Made by a program: the position numbers and the translations under genes. Under the pieces are notes generated by a model. That model was not told the origin of the DNA, searched no databases, and saw only the letters and a program-made list of their open reading frames with translations. Positions 48,487 through 62,101 of a DNA stretch of 64,000 bases are shown one piece after another. Where the stretch lies: positions 1 through 64,000 of the forward strand of contig NZ_JAFMOW010000058.1 of assembly GCF_019049675.1 (NCBI RefSeq), read 5' to 3'. Position 1 is the first letter of the stretch. Each line of letters opens with the position of its first letter. Source of the stretch: Rahnella bonaserana (GTDB lineage: Bacteria; Pseudomonadota; Gammaproteobacteria; Enterobacterales; Enterobacteriaceae).

Positions 48487-48867
48487 ATGCGTATCGCATT
48501 GTTCGCGTTATTTGCCCTGACGTCCTTTGTTCAAGCTGCTGAAATTGATTGTAAAAATGCCACGACCCAGATGGATATGAACATTTGTGCCGGACAGGAT
48601 TTCAAACGCAGCGATGCGTTGTTAAATCAGGCTTACAAACAAAAAATGGCGCAGCTTTCGCCGGAGCAGCAAACCAAATTCAAAGCAGCCCAGCGCAGCT
48701 GGATTGCATTTCGTGATAACGACTGCGCGTTTATGTCTTCCGGCGTTGACGGGGGCTCTGTTCAGCCGATGATCTATTCCGGCTGTCTGCAACAGAAAAC
48801 CGAGCAGCGTACCAAAGAAATTAATGACATTCTGCACTGCGAAGAAGGCGATTTAAGCTGTCCATAA
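48487..48867 (+). CDS. DUF1311 (LprI-like) small secreted protein
   Basis: 126 residues from ATG 48487 with GGAG upstream. Signal peptide MRIALFALFALTSFVQA-A, then EIDCKNATTQMDMNICA with a Cys pair and LNQAYKQKMAQLSPEQQTKFKAAQRSWIAFRDNDCAF in short matches to the LprI N-terminal domain, with six Cys in all. Some LprI-domain proteins inhibit lysozyme; whether this one does is unknown. It lies between fbaA and lacI, 24 bp ahead of lacI, so the two might be co-transcribed. Confidence 0.8.
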   Translation: MRIALFALFALTSFVQAAEIDCKNATTQMDMNICAGQDFKRSDALLNQAYKQKMAQLSPEQQTKFKAAQRSWIAFRDNDCAFMSSGVDGGSVQPMIYSGCLQQKTEQRTKEINDILHCEEGDLSCP

Positions 48868-48891
48868 CATGAAGTCTGAAGGTAGAAAGCC

Positions 48892-49974
48892 ATGAAGCCA
48901 AAATCTGTGACCCTTGATGATGTCGCGCGCCACGCGGGTGTGTCCTATCAGACCGTTTCGCGTGTACTCAATCAGGCTGCGCACGTGTCGGTAAGAACGC
49001 GTAATAAAGTCGAACAGGCGATGGCTGCGCTGAATTACGTCCCGAACCGTGTTGCCCAGCAACTGGCGGGCAAACAAAGCTTTACCCTCGGACTGGCGAC
49101 CACCGAACTGGCGCTGCATGCCCCGTCTCAAATCGCATCGGCGATGAAAACCCGGGCTAACCAGTTAGGCTTTAACGTCGTGATTTCGATGACTGATAAC
49201 CTGAGTCTGGCTGCCTGCCGCACGGCGGTGAACGAACTGATGTCGCAGCGGGTAGACGGCGTGCTGATCAACGTGCCACTGTCGAATGACGATGCGGCTG
49301 CGATCGCCCGGCTTTGTGGCAATCTACCGGCGTTGTTTCTGGATGTGGATCCAGAAGCTGACGTCTTCAAAATTCTGTTCGATCCGCACTGCGGCGCGGA
49401 GCAGGGCGTGGAGCATTTGCTGGCGCTTGGACATCAGCAAATCGCGGTGCTCACCGGCCCGCTGGAATCTATCTCTGCGCGCTTACGTTATGAAGGCTGG
49501 CTGAATACGCTCGCGACGCGGGATATTTCGCCCTGTGTGGTTCAGCACGGCGACTGGAGCGCGGCGTCGGGTTATCAGCAGGCGTTATTACTGCTCAATC
49601 AGCCGGTGCGCCCGACGGCGATTCTGGTCGCCAATGACCAGATGGCGCTCGGTGTTTTGCGCGCCGTGCATGAGTTTGGACTGCGGGTGCCGGAACAAAT
49701 CTCGGTAATTGGCTATGACGATACCGAAGATAGCGCCTTTTTCTTCCCGCCGCTGACTACCATCAAACAGGATTTCCGGCTGCTTGGTCACGAGAGTGTG
49801 AACCGGCTGGTGGATCATCTGCACAAAAATGGTGATCACCACAGCGACTCGCTGTTGCTGCCGACTTCTCTGGTCGAGCGTCACACCACCGCCAGGCCTG
49901 GCGCAGAAAACGTCTCACAGGAAGCGTTGTCGCAGGAACTGATCCGTATCGCCCGTCAGCTTAGCGCGCTGTAA
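48892..49974 (+). CDS. lacI: Lactose operon repressor
   Basis: 360-residue LacI. The DNA-binding domain (VTLDDVARHAGVSYQTVSRV) keeps the recognition residues Tyr19, Gln20 and Arg24, equivalent to E. coli Tyr17, Gln18 and Arg22. The hinge YVPNRVAQQLAGKQS, inducer-domain segments LALHAPSQI, PTAILVANDQMALG, VIGYDDTEDS and PPLTTIKQDFRLLG closely follow E. coli LacI. A C-terminal leucine-rich helix (ALSQELIRIARQLSAL) is retained, so tetramers and looping between O1 and O2 are plausible. Confidence 0.94.
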   Translation: MKPKSVTLDDVARHAGVSYQTVSRVLNQAAHVSVRTRNKVEQAMAALNYVPNRVAQQLAGKQSFTLGLATTELALHAPSQIASAMKTRANQLGFNVVISMTDNLSLAACRTAVNELMSQRVDGVLINVPLSNDDAAAIARLCGNLPALFLDVDPEADVFKILFDPHCGAEQGVEHLLALGHQQIAVLTGPLESISARLRYEGWLNTLATRDISPCVVQHGDWSAASGYQQALLLLNQPVRPTAILVANDQMALGVLRAVHEFGLRVPEQISVIGYDDTEDSAFFFPPLTTIKQDFRLLGHESVNRLVDHLHKNGDHHSDSLLLPTSLVERHTTARPGAENVSQEALSQELIRIARQLSAL

Positions 49975-49985
49975 TCTTCTTTTAA

Positions 49986-53222
<3,237 letters not shown>

Positions 53223-53228
53223 CAGCCT

Positions 53229-53254
53229 GCGCCGCCGGGTTTATCCGGCGGCGC
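53229..53254 (+). other. Strong hairpin between lacZ and lacY
   Basis: A perfect 10-bp GC-rich stem (gcgccgccgg / ccggcggcgc) with a 6-nt loop in the lacZ-lacY gap. E. coli also carries a stem here. No T-tract; it may set relative expression or mRNA stability. Confidence 0.7.
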
Positions 53255-53280
53255 GACATTCAGACATAAGGAAACTGCTT

Positions 53281-54549
53281 ATGTATTACCTGAAAAATAC
53301 TAACTTTTGGATGTTCGGGCTGTTCTTCTTTTTCTACTTCTTCATCATGGGCGCCTACTTCCCGTTCTTCCCGATCTGGTTGCATGACATCAATCACATC
53401 AGTAAAAGCGACACCGGCATTATCTTTGCCAGCATCTCGTTATTCTCGCTGATGTTCCAGCCGGTTTTTGGTTTACTGGCCGATAAACTGGGGCTTAAAA
53501 AACATCTGCTGTGGATCATCACCGGCATGCTGGTCCTGTTCGCACCGTTCTTTATTTATGTTTTTGGTCCGTTGCTGAAGATAAACATTTATCTCGGATC
53601 CGTGGTCGGCGGGATTTATCTCGGCCTGATTTACAACGCCGGTGCGCCTGCCATTGAAGCCTACATTGAGAAAGTCAGCCGCCGCAGCAGCTTTGAATTT
53701 GGCCGTGCGCGTATGTTCGGTTGTGTCGGCTGGGCGCTGTGCGCGTCAGTCGTCGGCATCATGTTTACCATCAACAATGAATTCGTATTCTGGCTGGGTT
53801 CCGGCTGTGCAGTGATCCTCGCGATTCTGTTGCTGATCGCCAAACCGGAAGTCACCTCCAGCGCACGCGTGGCCAACGAACTGGGCGCGAACACTAAGCC
53901 GTTCAATCTCAGGCTGGCGCTCGAACTGCTGAAAGACAAAAAACTGTGGTTCCTGGCGCTTTACGTGATTGGTGTTTCCTGCACGTACGACGTGTTCGAC
54001 CAGCAGTTTGCTAACTTCTTTACCTCGTTCTTCTCGTCATCTTCGGAAGGTACGCGGGTCTTTGGTTACGTGACCACCATGGGCGAACTGCTTAACGCCT
54101 GCATCATGTTCTTCGCACCGCTGATTGTGAACCGCATCGGTGGCAAAAATGCACTGCTGCTGGCCGGGATGATTATGTCGGTGCGTATCATCGGCTCCTC
54201 ATTTGCTTCTTCACCGCTGGAAGTGGTGGTACTGAAAACGCTGCATATGTTTGAAATCCCTTTCCTGATTGTGGGCTGTTTCAAATACATCACGTCGGTG
54301 TTTGAAGTGCGTTTTTCAGCGACGATTTATCTGGTGACATTCTGCTTCTTCAAGCAGGTGGCGATCATGTTTATGTCTGTTTTTGCCGGTAACATGTATG
54401 ACCGCATCGGTTTCCACGGAACGTATCTGATCCTGGGCTTAGTGGCGCTGACCTTCACGATAATCTCAGTCTTCACGCTGAGTGGTCGCGGGCCATTGCA
54501 GGCCTTCAAAACGCCGGAACCGCTGAAAAACAGCCATGCAAATTCCTAA
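53281..54549 (+). CDS. lacY: Lactose permease
   Basis: 422-residue LacY from ATG 53281 with AAGGA upstream (E. coli: 417). Start [20 protein letters not shown]. Substrate residues Glu and Arg are in [19 protein letters not shown]; the proton-relay segments [35 protein letters not shown] and [13 protein letters not shown] are conserved. Twelve TM segments. No lacA follows; mscS is next. Confidence 0.97.
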   Translation: MYYLKNTNFWMFGLFFFFYFFIMGAYFPFFPIWLHDINHISKSDTGIIFASISLFSLMFQPVFGLLADKLGLKKHLLWIITGMLVLFAPFFIYVFGPLLKINIYLGSVVGGIYLGLIYNAGAPAIEAYIEKVSRRSSFEFGRARMFGCVGWALCASVVGIMFTINNEFVFWLGSGCAVILAILLLIAKPEVTSSARVANELGANTKPFNLRLALELLKDKKLWFLALYVIGVSCTYDVFDQQFANFFTSFFSSSSEGTRVFGYVTTMGELLNACIMFFAPLIVNRIGGKNALLLAGMIMSVRIIGSSFASSPLEVVVLKTLHMFEIPFLIVGCFKYITSVFEVRFSATIYLVTFCFFKQVAIMFMSVFAGNMYDRIGFHGTYLILGLVALTFTIISVFTLSGRGPLQAFKTPEPLKNSHANS

Positions 54550-54616
54550 TTTATCTGAAGTCTTTCCCGCAGGATTGGCACTTCATCGCATTGTTAGTTA
54601 ACCTTAATGCACACTT

Positions 54617-54649
54617 GCTGCCCGCATCGTCGGGCAGCTTTGGTTTCTT
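54617..54649 (+). terminator. Terminator after lacY
   Basis: Stem GCTGCCCG / CGGGCAGC, 6-nt loop, followed by a broken T-tract (TTTGGTTTCTT), about 67 bp after lacY. Confidence 0.7.
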
Positions 54650-54684
54650 GCAGCCCGTCAGGGTGTAATTTTGGGGTACTTTAA

Positions 54685-55572
54685 ATGGATGATTTGAACG
54701 TTGTAGGCAGCATTAATAATGCTGGCAACTGGTTGGTAAGAAACCAGGCGTTACTGCTTCATTACGCTGTGAATATAGTGGCCGCTATTTTCATTCTGAT
54801 TGTCGGTATGATTATCGCCCGTGTCGTTTCCGGTGCGGTCAGCCGGGTCTTAAAAGTTCGTGGCATTGATATCACGGTTTCCGATTTCCTTTCAGCTATG
54901 GTGCGTTACGCGATTATTGCGTTCACGCTGATTGCGGTACTGGGACGAATCGGCGTGCAAACCACCTCTGTGATTGCGGTTATCGGTGCCGCCGGTCTGG
55001 CCGTCGGTCTGGCATTGCAGGGGTCACTGTCTAACTTTGCGGCAGGCGTTTTGCTGGTGATCTTCCGTCCGTTCCGCGCCGGTGAATATGTTGACCTCGG
55101 TGGTGTGGCGGGTACTGTCACACAGGTACAGATTTTCTCTACCACCCTGCGTACGCCGGACAACAAAATCATTGTGGTGCCGAACGGTAAAATCATCGCC
55201 GGTAACATCATCAACAACTCCCGCGAACCGACCAGCCGTATCGATCTGACCATTGGCGTGGGTTATGACTCCGACATCGATCTGGTCAAGCAACTTCTGA
55301 CCGAGATCGTCACCGCCGACCCGCGCGTTTTGAAAGATAAAGACGTCGTGGTGCGACTGAACGAAATGGCAGCGTCTACCCTGAATTTCATCGTGTACGC
55401 ATGGACCAGCAACGGCGATGCGCAGAACGTGAAATGGGATCTGCTGGAGTCGTTCAAACGTGCACTGGATAAAAACAACATCAATATTGCTTATCCGCAG
55501 ATGGATGTTCACCTTTATCAGGTCGCGAATGCGGCAGCGGGTCAGCAGGAAGAACGTCGCTCGTTCGAATAA
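54685..55572 (+). CDS. mscS: Small-conductance mechanosensitive channel
   Basis: 295-residue inner-membrane osmotic safety valve (E. coli: 286). Three TM segments; the pore helix TM3 has [20 protein letters not shown] with its Gly/Ala ridge. The beta domain ([30 protein letters not shown]) and C-terminal vestibule domain follow. In E. coli mscS directly follows fbaA; here the DUF1311-lacIZY block separates them. Confidence 0.96.
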   Translation: MDDLNVVGSINNAGNWLVRNQALLLHYAVNIVAAIFILIVGMIIARVVSGAVSRVLKVRGIDITVSDFLSAMVRYAIIAFTLIAVLGRIGVQTTSVIAVIGAAGLAVGLALQGSLSNFAAGVLLVIFRPFRAGEYVDLGGVAGTVTQVQIFSTTLRTPDNKIIVVPNGKIIAGNIINNSREPTSRIDLTIGVGYDSDIDLVKQLLTEIVTADPRVLKDKDVVVRLNEMAASTLNFIVYAWTSNGDAQNVKWDLLESFKRALDKNNINIAYPQMDVHLYQVANAAAGQQEERRSFE

Positions 55573-55600
55573 TAAATTCTTCCCGGATTCAGATTTTCGC

Positions 55601-55623
55601 AGGCGCCTCCGGGCGCCTTTTTT
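55601..55623 (+). terminator. Terminator of mscS
   Basis: Stem AGGCGCC-TCCG-GGCGCCT followed by TTTTT. Confidence 0.9.
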
Positions 55624-55767
55624 GTGCCTCAGATCAACGGTCTGCTTCTATAAGATAGTCTAATGACCGATTAGAAATATCCATTTCCTCTTATGCCAGC
55701 AAAGCCCTTACACTGCGCGCAATCTTTGTTATCAACCCTTTGTTATCAACTCTCTGAAGGAGTTCCC

Positions 55768-56385
55768 GTGCTGGCTATTTTCCTGCAAGGACTGGCGATG
55801 AGCGCCGCAATGATTTTACCGATTGGCCCGCAGAATGCGTTTGTGATGAATCAGGGTATTCGCCGACAGTATCACCTGATGATCGCCGGATTGTGCGCGC
55901 TGAGCGACATCGCGCTGATTTGCGGCGGCATCTTTGGCGGCAGCGCGCTGCTGAGTCAATCTCCGACATTACTGATGCTGGTGAGCTGGGGCGGAGTGGC
56001 GTTTTTACTTTGGTATGGCTGGGGCGCGTTTCGCACGGCATTCAGCAAGGATCCTGAACTGGCGAAGGCCGAAGTGGCGAAGCAAAGCCGCTGGAAAATT
56101 GTCGTCAGCATGCTGGCGGTCACCTGGCTGAATCCGCATGTTTATCTGGATACTTTCGTGGTACTCGGCAGTCTGGGCGGCAGCCTGAATCCTGATGAGC
56201 GTTCGTGGTTTGCGCTCGGCGCGGTCAGTGCATCGGTGATATGGTTCTTCGGACTGGCCATTCTCGCCGCGATGCTTGCGCCGTGGCTCAATACCGGCAA
56301 AGTGCAGCGGGTCATCAACTTTATCGTCGGTGTGATTATGTGGGGCATTGCCGTACAACTGGCACGTCAGAGCGGAGTATTTTAA
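55768..56385 (+). CDS. argO: Arginine exporter ArgO (LysE family)
   Basis: 205-residue inner-membrane exporter from GTG 55768, with AAGGAG seven bases upstream; the longer frame is not conserved. [21 protein letters not shown] in short form ([15 protein letters not shown]) and [20 protein letters not shown] are LysE/ArgO signatures. E. coli argO is activated by ArgP, encoded here at 60.3 kb. Confidence 0.93.
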   Translation: MLAIFLQGLAMSAAMILPIGPQNAFVMNQGIRRQYHLMIAGLCALSDIALICGGIFGGSALLSQSPTLLMLVSWGGVAFLLWYGWGAFRTAFSKDPELAKAEVAKQSRWKIVVSMLAVTWLNPHVYLDTFVVLGSLGGSLNPDERSWFALGAVSASVIWFFGLAILAAMLAPWLNTGKVQRVINFIVGVIMWGIAVQLARQSGVF

Positions 56386-56489
56386 ATTTTGTCACTAATC
56401 TTAGTTCCAGTTGTAATGGATTATGCTACGGTTTCGCAGATTGTTTTGACCTATCTATTGCCAGATCTTTGATGATTAATGGAGGCACT

Positions 56490-57224
56490 GTGAAACTGAA
56501 AGCATTAGCTGTAGCGGCGATGTTGGGATTAGGGACATTACCTTTGGCGTTGCAGGCGGCGGAATTACCAGCCGGGCCGCATGTGGTGACGTCAGGCACG
56601 GCGAGCGTTGATGCAACGCCGGATATCGCGACGCTGGCGATTGAAGTCAGCGTGTCGGCGAATGATTCAGCCAGCGCCAAGAAACAAGCTGATGAACGTG
56701 TAGCGGCATATTATGCGTTCCTGCAAAAAAACGGCATTGAGAAAAAAGATATCAATGCGGCGAACTTGCGTACTCAGCCGGAATACAACTACCTGAAAGA
56801 CGGCACCTCGCAGCTGAAAGGCTACCGTGCGGTGCGTCAGGTGCAGGTGACGTTACGTCAGCTGGATAAACTGAACGAATTGCTGGATGGCGCACTGAAA
56901 TCAGGTTTGAATGAAGTGCGTGCGGTTGAACTGGGTGTGGCTAATCCGGATAAGTTCCGTGATGAAGCGCGTCAGAAAGCCATCGAAAACGCCACGCAAC
57001 AGGCTAAATCACTGGCCGAAGGCTTCCATACCAAACTGGGGCCGGTATACAGCATTCGTTATCATGTGGCTAATTATCAGCCGATGCCGGTGGCGCGTAT
57101 GTATAAAACCGCCGAAGCCGCAGGGCAGAGCGATGTTGCGCAAACCTATGAGCAGCAAAGCATTCACTTCGACGATCAGGTCGATGTGGTGTTCGAATTG
57201 CAGCCACAGGCACCCGCTCAGTAA
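56490..57224 (+). CDS. yggE: SIMPL domain (DUF541) periplasmic protein YggE
   Basis: 244 residues from GTG 56490, nine bases after GGAGG. Signal peptide MKLKALAVAAMLGLGTLPLA..QA-A, then VVTSGTASVDATPDIATLAI, the SIMPL-domain beginning. E. coli YggE lowers oxidative stress; mechanism unknown. The next gene on the backbone would be argP, but the metalloprotease gene intervenes. Confidence 0.93.
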   Translation: MKLKALAVAAMLGLGTLPLALQAAELPAGPHVVTSGTASVDATPDIATLAIEVSVSANDSASAKKQADERVAAYYAFLQKNGIEKKDINAANLRTQPEYNYLKDGTSQLKGYRAVRQVQVTLRQLDKLNELLDGALKSGLNEVRAVELGVANPDKFRDEARQKAIENATQQAKSLAEGFHTKLGPVYSIRYHVANYQPMPVARMYKTAEAAGQSDVAQTYEQQSIHFDDQVDVVFELQPQAPAQ

Positions 57225-57241
57225 GCCTGATGCCGTAATCC

Positions 57242-57269
57242 TGAAAAAACCCGCTCCGGCGGGTTTTTT
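57242..57269 (+). terminator. Terminator of yggE; left copy of a 28-bp direct repeat
   Basis: TGAAAAAACCCGCTCCGGCG followed by GGTTTTTT. Stem AAACCCGC / GCGGGTTT with T-tract. The identical 28 bp recur at 60266-60293 after the metalloprotease gene. Confidence 0.92.
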
Positions 57270-57467
57270 ATTATTTAAAAATGAGTATGCAGCCTTGTTA
57301 TTAAGCAATTCATCTGTTTTTAAAATGAATTGTTTAATAATGGCCTTCACAGTTATGTTAGTTTTCTTAAATTAATATTTAGTATGGAAAGTTGGTCTGT
57401 CAGGGGAGAATAATGCGGATTTAATAATGATATTAAATCTACATTCTTTTTCCCCAATGGACTGAAT

Positions 57468-60251
57468 ATGAAATTTAATAAAACTCTTCTGGCTATCGCT
57501 ATAAGCATGGCCAGTTTTTCTGTTTGTGCCAGCGTTGCACCGTTAGTTTTTCATCAGCAAGACGATTCTATCAATAGCTTGTCCGGAGCACTCAAAGGAC
57601 AGGTGAAGTTTGCTCAAACCCATACCATTGATCCTTCCAATAACAGTGTGAAGGAAATGCCTCGCCTGGTCAGTTTGCGTGATACGTTATTTATGTTTAT
57701 CCCACATTCAGACAATAAGGGAACGAAATACACGATACAGCTTACGGATAAGAACGGCGTCAGCCATGGTCCGTTTACCCTTTCTCCTCCTTCAGCATTG
57801 CCTGCCAGCGATAAGGCAAATTCCGCTGATAGCACTCATCCCGATGTTGTGTATTCTGATAATGCATACAGTGTGAAGCTTCCGTGGGATTTGATCGAAC
57901 CCGGTATGATTATTTCAATTTCGGATGAAAATGGTCTGAACGGTCAGCTCACTGAGATTGATGTGGGCGCAGAAAATGAAGTGATGATCCAGAATATTCG
58001 TCTGGGAATGTTGACTGAACCGGCGAAGCTCAATGAACTGGAAGGCAACAGCAAATTAGCAGCAGATTATTTCCAGAAAATCCCCGTGTCACGCATGATT
58101 GTTGGTAATTACTCTCCGCTTCATCTGACCAAGGTAGTGCTGTCAAGCGGTAAGGTTTATGACTATCAAAGCGATACTACCGGAGATGTGTATAGCGGAG
58201 ATATGCGTGAGGACATTGCCAAGAACCTGATTTCTATGGGTATTGATAATGCTAACTTTGGCATTAATGACTCTGCGGGTTCAACACAATGGCAGCCTGC
58301 GTGGTTTAATATTTATGCTGTTCATAATGCCTGTGGTTTTTACAAGAATGGCGTAGTTCAGCATGGGATGAGCGGCGGTAACGGTATGGCCACATTGACC
58401 CAGACAACGGGCAATGAATTAAGCCATGAACTGGGGCATGCTTACGGTTTAGGTCATTATCCTGGCGGTGGCATGTGGTCGACACATAACCAAAATTCTG
58501 GCTGGGGCTGGGACAGCTTTAACAACCGTTTTATCGCCAACTTTTTCTGGAATAAAAATGGGAATGTGGTTTCTCAAGGGTATACCACACCGCCATTTGC
58601 AGGTATCTATCGCTTCAACAATGATGCGATGGCGGGTGGGGTAGCCAGTTCACCGTATTCTGCTTATACCCTGTACACCGGATATTCTCAAAAACGTATT
58701 CAGTCAGGAATGGAAAAGACTGGTATCATTTCTGAGGCTTCATCATCAGGTTATCTAATCTGGAATGAAGGTAAGAAAGAAATGGTTGAACGCAATGATT
58801 CTTCCCGCAGTAAGCCGGTGAAATTTGGCGTGCCTGTGACCACGTTGGTTGGCTATTATGACCCGGCAAAAGACGTAAAAGGTTATATTTATCCTCCAAT
58901 GACCGGCAGCTATGGTTATGTTTATCAACCTCAGGATGTTAAAGGCGGCCAGTGCTGGGCGGAAGTGACATTTGCTGATAGCCACAAACAACGTTACCCG
59001 CTGGCAGGTTCAAGACATAACGCCTCGCGGATGAATAAATTCCATTTCAATGTTGAAACCGCCAGCAACCCGGTATCCGTTTCAGTTAACTGTCCGCAAG
59101 AAGATATCAATGCGCTCTATGAACCCTGGAGAAATGAATACTTCGGTGTGACTAAAATTAAGAACTGGAGTGCAGATAAAAATGGCGTTGCAGGAGATGT
59201 TTACCGCGACGTCGATGGTCGTTACTTTAAACTGAAACATGCTGGTTACTGGTATTATCCTTCCGGCACTCAAAGTAATGGTGACTGGCAATACCTGACC
59301 AATGAAAAGACATTGAAAGAGCTTTTCATGGCGCAAACTGGCGCTAAAAGTTATGACAGTATGGGGGGCGAATTACTGGATCAGCGTACTATCGAACCTG
59401 CGACTATTGAGCCTGCACCCGCTGTCGTCATCGGGAAAGCAGATGGCTTCACTCAGGTGTTGGAACAGACGTTGTTGTTTGAAAACAATGCTCAACTGAA
59501 ACCTCACAGCTATGCCACCGTTGAAGCCTTCGAAAAGGATGTTCGCACCTCTTACGGCAAAAGCGACATTAAAATCTGGAGCTCAAAAGGTAAAGACAGT
59601 GGTGTGCCGGGAGATTTATATCTCTATGAAAACCCGCATACGAAAACCCGCGACTACTTTGTTCTCAAGCAAAATAATTACTGGTATTTCCCGACTAACC
59701 AGCAGTCTACCGAAGTTTGGGGATATATTGGTTCAGCGACGCAATACGTTCATAATGACGTTTCGCCGTTATTTGCACATACCAATAAAAAACTTTCAAC
59801 AGAGGATTTGCTGAAGAAATATTTCTCTCGCTCAGCTATTTTGAGCTGGTCTCAGAGGAATAGCACCACGAAGGATCGGGAGATTTTCGTCTATCAGAAT
59901 CCTTATAATAAAGATAAGGAGTATTTCCTTCAGCGTACCCATAATTCAGGGCATTATTTCCCAACCGATAAGCAATCCAATGAGGACTGGTATTATATTG
60001 GTGACGAAAAAACGCTCGTAGCAATGCAGCAGCTCTCGCAAGCGGGTCTGGAACAGCAGTTATTATCATGGTATGGCAAGACCCAATTCAAAAAATGGCA
60101 AAGTAATGCCACCAATAATACGGTCGGCGATTTATATAAAAACCCGAATAAGGGAACTCAGGATTACTTCATGCTGAAAACGCCAACTTATTGGTACTTC
60201 CCGACTAATGGCACGTCAAATGATCAGTGGGAATATTTAGGTAGTTATTAA
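57468..60251 (+). CDS. Secreted M66-type zinc metalloprotease with four C-terminal repeats
   Basis: 927 residues, signal peptide MKFNKTLLAIAISMASFSVC-ASA-like. The zinc motif HELGHAYGLGH at residues 320-330, followed by YPGGGMWSTHNQNSGWGWDS, fits the StcE/TagA-type peptidase M66 family, whose members cleave mucin-type glycoproteins. An N-terminal ~180-residue region precedes the catalytic domain. Four repeats of about 60 residues lie at about 552-611, 693-756, 783-846 and 867-927. Each has a Trp near the start, a D-x-Y or E-x-F-x-Y-x-N core, then YF-x-L and (Y/H)(W/Y)YFPT-x3-S-x2-(D/V)-W-x-YIG. These repeats may bind glycans or the cell wall. Substrate and secretion route are unknown; no type II secretion genes are in the window. 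Confidence 0.82.
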   Translation: MKFNKTLLAIAISMASFSVCASVAPLVFHQQDDSINSLSGALKGQVKFAQTHTIDPSNNSVKEMPRLVSLRDTLFMFIPHSDNKGTKYTIQLTDKNGVSHGPFTLSPPSALPASDKANSADSTHPDVVYSDNAYSVKLPWDLIEPGMIISISDENGLNGQLTEIDVGAENEVMIQNIRLGMLTEPAKLNELEGNSKLAADYFQKIPVSRMIVGNYSPLHLTKVVLSSGKVYDYQSDTTGDVYSGDMREDIAKNLISMGIDNANFGINDSAGSTQWQPAWFNIYAVHNACGFYKNGVVQHGMSGGNGMATLTQTTGNELSHELGHAYGLGHYPGGGMWSTHNQNSGWGWDSFNNRFIANFFWNKNGNVVSQGYTTPPFAGIYRFNNDAMAGGVASSPYSAYTLYTGYSQKRIQSGMEKTGIISEASSSGYLIWNEGKKEMVERNDSSRSKPVKFGVPVTTLVGYYDPAKDVKGYIYPPMTGSYGYVYQPQDVKGGQCWAEVTFADSHKQRYPLAGSRHNASRMNKFHFNVETASNPVSVSVNCPQEDINALYEPWRNEYFGVTKIKNWSADKNGVAGDVYRDVDGRYFKLKHAGYWYYPSGTQSNGDWQYLTNEKTLKELFMAQTGAKSYDSMGGELLDQRTIEPATIEPAPAVVIGKADGFTQVLEQTLLFENNAQLKPHSYATVEAFEKDVRTSYGKSDIKIWSSKGKDSGVPGDLYLYENPHTKTRDYFVLKQNNYWYFPTNQQSTEVWGYIGSATQYVHNDVSPLFAHTNKKLSTEDLLKKYFSRSAILSWSQRNSTTKDREIFVYQNPYNKDKEYFLQRTHNSGHYFPTDKQSNEDWYYIGDEKTLVAMQQLSQAGLEQQLLSWYGKTQFKKWQSNATNNTVGDLYKNPNKGTQDYFMLKTPTYWYFPTNGTSNDQWEYLGSY

Positions 60252-60265
60252 TATTATCCCCATAA

Positions 60266-60293
60266 TGAAAAAACCCGCTCCGGCGGGTTTTTT
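60266..60293. terminator. Bidirectional terminator; right copy of the 28-bp direct repeat
   Basis: Identical to 57242-57269. Lies between the convergent metalloprotease and argP genes and has A-tract and T-tract on both sides, so it can serve both. Confidence 0.92.
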
Positions 60294-60308
60294 TTCATAT
60301 CAGGGAGT

Positions 60309-61211
60309 TTAATCCTGACGCAACACCTGATGACCGTGGGCGATCAGCGCGTCAGTGACTTTACGCATCATGCGGCTTTCCGGCGCAAAACGGTGCCAGT
60401 AAAGCATACGGCGCTGGAACAGACCCGGTGTCAGGTCGATCAGCTCGCCGCTTTCCAGTTCTTTTTCGATTTGCAGATGCGGGATCATACAGCAGGTGGT
60501 GCCCTGACGGGCCAGTTGCACAAAGGCTTCCGACGAGTTAACGATGTGGCACGGCACGCTGCCCGGCGACAAGTCGAAGTTCTGTTGAAGGAAGGCCTGA
60601 TGCATATCGTCCAGATGGTCGAAAGCCACTGCAGGCGCTTTCAGCAAAGCGGAGCGGGTGACGCCGTTCGGGAAATAACGGTCAGCAAACGGTTTGGATC
60701 CGACGAACAGATAGTCCAGCGCACCCAGCTGATCCACCAGACAGCTCGGCAGCGGCTGTGGCTGAATACTCACCGCACCGACCACTTCACCGCGACGCAG
60801 ACGTTCCTGAGTACGGGTTTCATCTTCGACCTGTAAATTAAGACGGATAGGCGAATCGACCAGCACCGATTTCAGCGCCGGTAACAGCCAGGTTGCCAGA
60901 CTGTCGGCGTTGACCGCCAGAGACAGCAGCAGCGGCGTATCATTGCTTTCATTGTTGCTGTCACTTCCCAGCCACTCTTCTTCCAGCAATTCCACCTGAT
61001 GCAGTAAAGCCAGTAATTTCTGGCCTTGCTCGGTCGGACGGGGCGGCACGGTACGCACCAGCAAAGGCTGGCCGAACAAATTTTCCAGTTGTTTAATGCG
61101 CTGAGAGACCGCCGATTGAGTGATGCAAAGCTTCTGTGCGGCGCGCTCAAAACCGCGCTCGCGGATCACCGCGTCCAGTGCCTGCAGCGTTCTATAGTCC
61201 GGGCGTTTCAT
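60309..61211 (-). CDS. argP: LysR-type regulator ArgP
   Basis: 300 residues from ATG 61211 (GGGA upstream): [20 protein letters not shown]. LysR HTH segment [20 protein letters not shown], then the effector domain ([20 protein letters not shown]). In E. coli ArgP activates argO in the presence of arginine and responds to lysine; argO is 4 kb away here. Divergent from rpiA. Confidence 0.95.
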   Translation of the reverse strand: MKRPDYRTLQALDAVIRERGFERAAQKLCITQSAVSQRIKQLENLFGQPLLVRTVPPRPTEQGQKLLALLHQVELLEEEWLGSDSNNESNDTPLLLSLAVNADSLATWLLPALKSVLVDSPIRLNLQVEDETRTQERLRRGEVVGAVSIQPQPLPSCLVDQLGALDYLFVGSKPFADRYFPNGVTRSALLKAPAVAFDHLDDMHQAFLQQNFDLSPGSVPCHIVNSSEAFVQLARQGTTCCMIPHLQIEKELESGELIDLTPGLFQRRMLYWHRFAPESRMMRKVTDALIAHGHQVLRQD

Positions 61212-61438
61212 CGGAATTCTGTCCCTTAGATTTAATTTTATCCGAACACTATGCCACAGATTGTCAGGATTTGTGGTGAGGAAAATCGTTGTGTTTAAAG
61301 CGTAATTGCACTTAATAAGTGTGATCTGGCTGCGGCGATGTTTATCCAAATTGTCGGCACATGCTTTATAATCACCGGCACTATTCGTTCCATCGAAGCA
61401 TTCACGCCACTTTCGTGTTATCAGACAGAGAAGCCATT

Positions 61439-62101
61439 ATGACGCAGGAAGAATTGAAAAAAGCAGTTGGCTGGGCCGCACTGGATTACGTTACGCCGGG
61501 CACCATTGTCGGTGTCGGCACCGGATCCACCGCCGCACATTTCATTGACGCACTGGGTTCCATCAAAGGCCAGATTGAAGGCGCTGTTTCCAGCTCCGAC
61601 GCCTCCACCGCAAAATTAAAAAGCTTAGGCATCCACGTTTTCGACAGCAATGAAGTGGACTCTCTGGATGTGTATGTTGATGGTGCTGATGAAATCAATG
61701 GCGCAATGCAGATGATCAAAGGTGGCGGCGCAGCGCTGACCCGCGAAAAAATCATTGCGGCGATTGCCAAAAAATTCATCTGTATTGTGGATGCTTCCAA
61801 GCAGGTTGATGTGCTGGGTAAATTCCCGCTGCCGGTGGAAGTGATCCCCATGGCCCGCTCTTATGTTGCGCGCGAACTGGTGAAGCTCGGCGGTCTGCCG
61901 GAATACCGTCAGAATGTCCTGACCGACAACGGCAACGTGATCCTGGACGTGCATAACCTGAGCATTCTGGATGCCATCGCGCTGGAAAATAAGATCAACG
62001 GGATCGCCGGTGTTGTGACCGTAGGCCTGTTTGCTAACCGTGGCGCTGACGTGGCGCTGGTCGGTACTTCTGAAGGCGTTAAAACTGTTAAGCTGAAATA
62101 A
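61439..62101 (+). CDS. rpiA: Ribose-5-phosphate isomerase A
   Basis: 220 residues from ATG 61439 ([20 protein letters not shown]). The phosphate-binding [13 protein letters not shown] and catalytic [20 protein letters not shown] segments are intact. Interconverts ribose-5-P and ribulose-5-P, linking to TktA. Upstream in-frame codons are unconserved. Confidence 0.97.
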   Translation: MTQEELKKAVGWAALDYVTPGTIVGVGTGSTAAHFIDALGSIKGQIEGAVSSSDASTAKLKSLGIHVFDSNEVDSLDVYVDGADEINGAMQMIKGGGAALTREKIIAAIAKKFICIVDASKQVDVLGKFPLPVEVIPMARSYVARELVKLGGLPEYRQNVLTDNGNVILDVHNLSILDAIALENKINGIAGVVTVGLFANRGADVALVGTSEGVKTVKLK

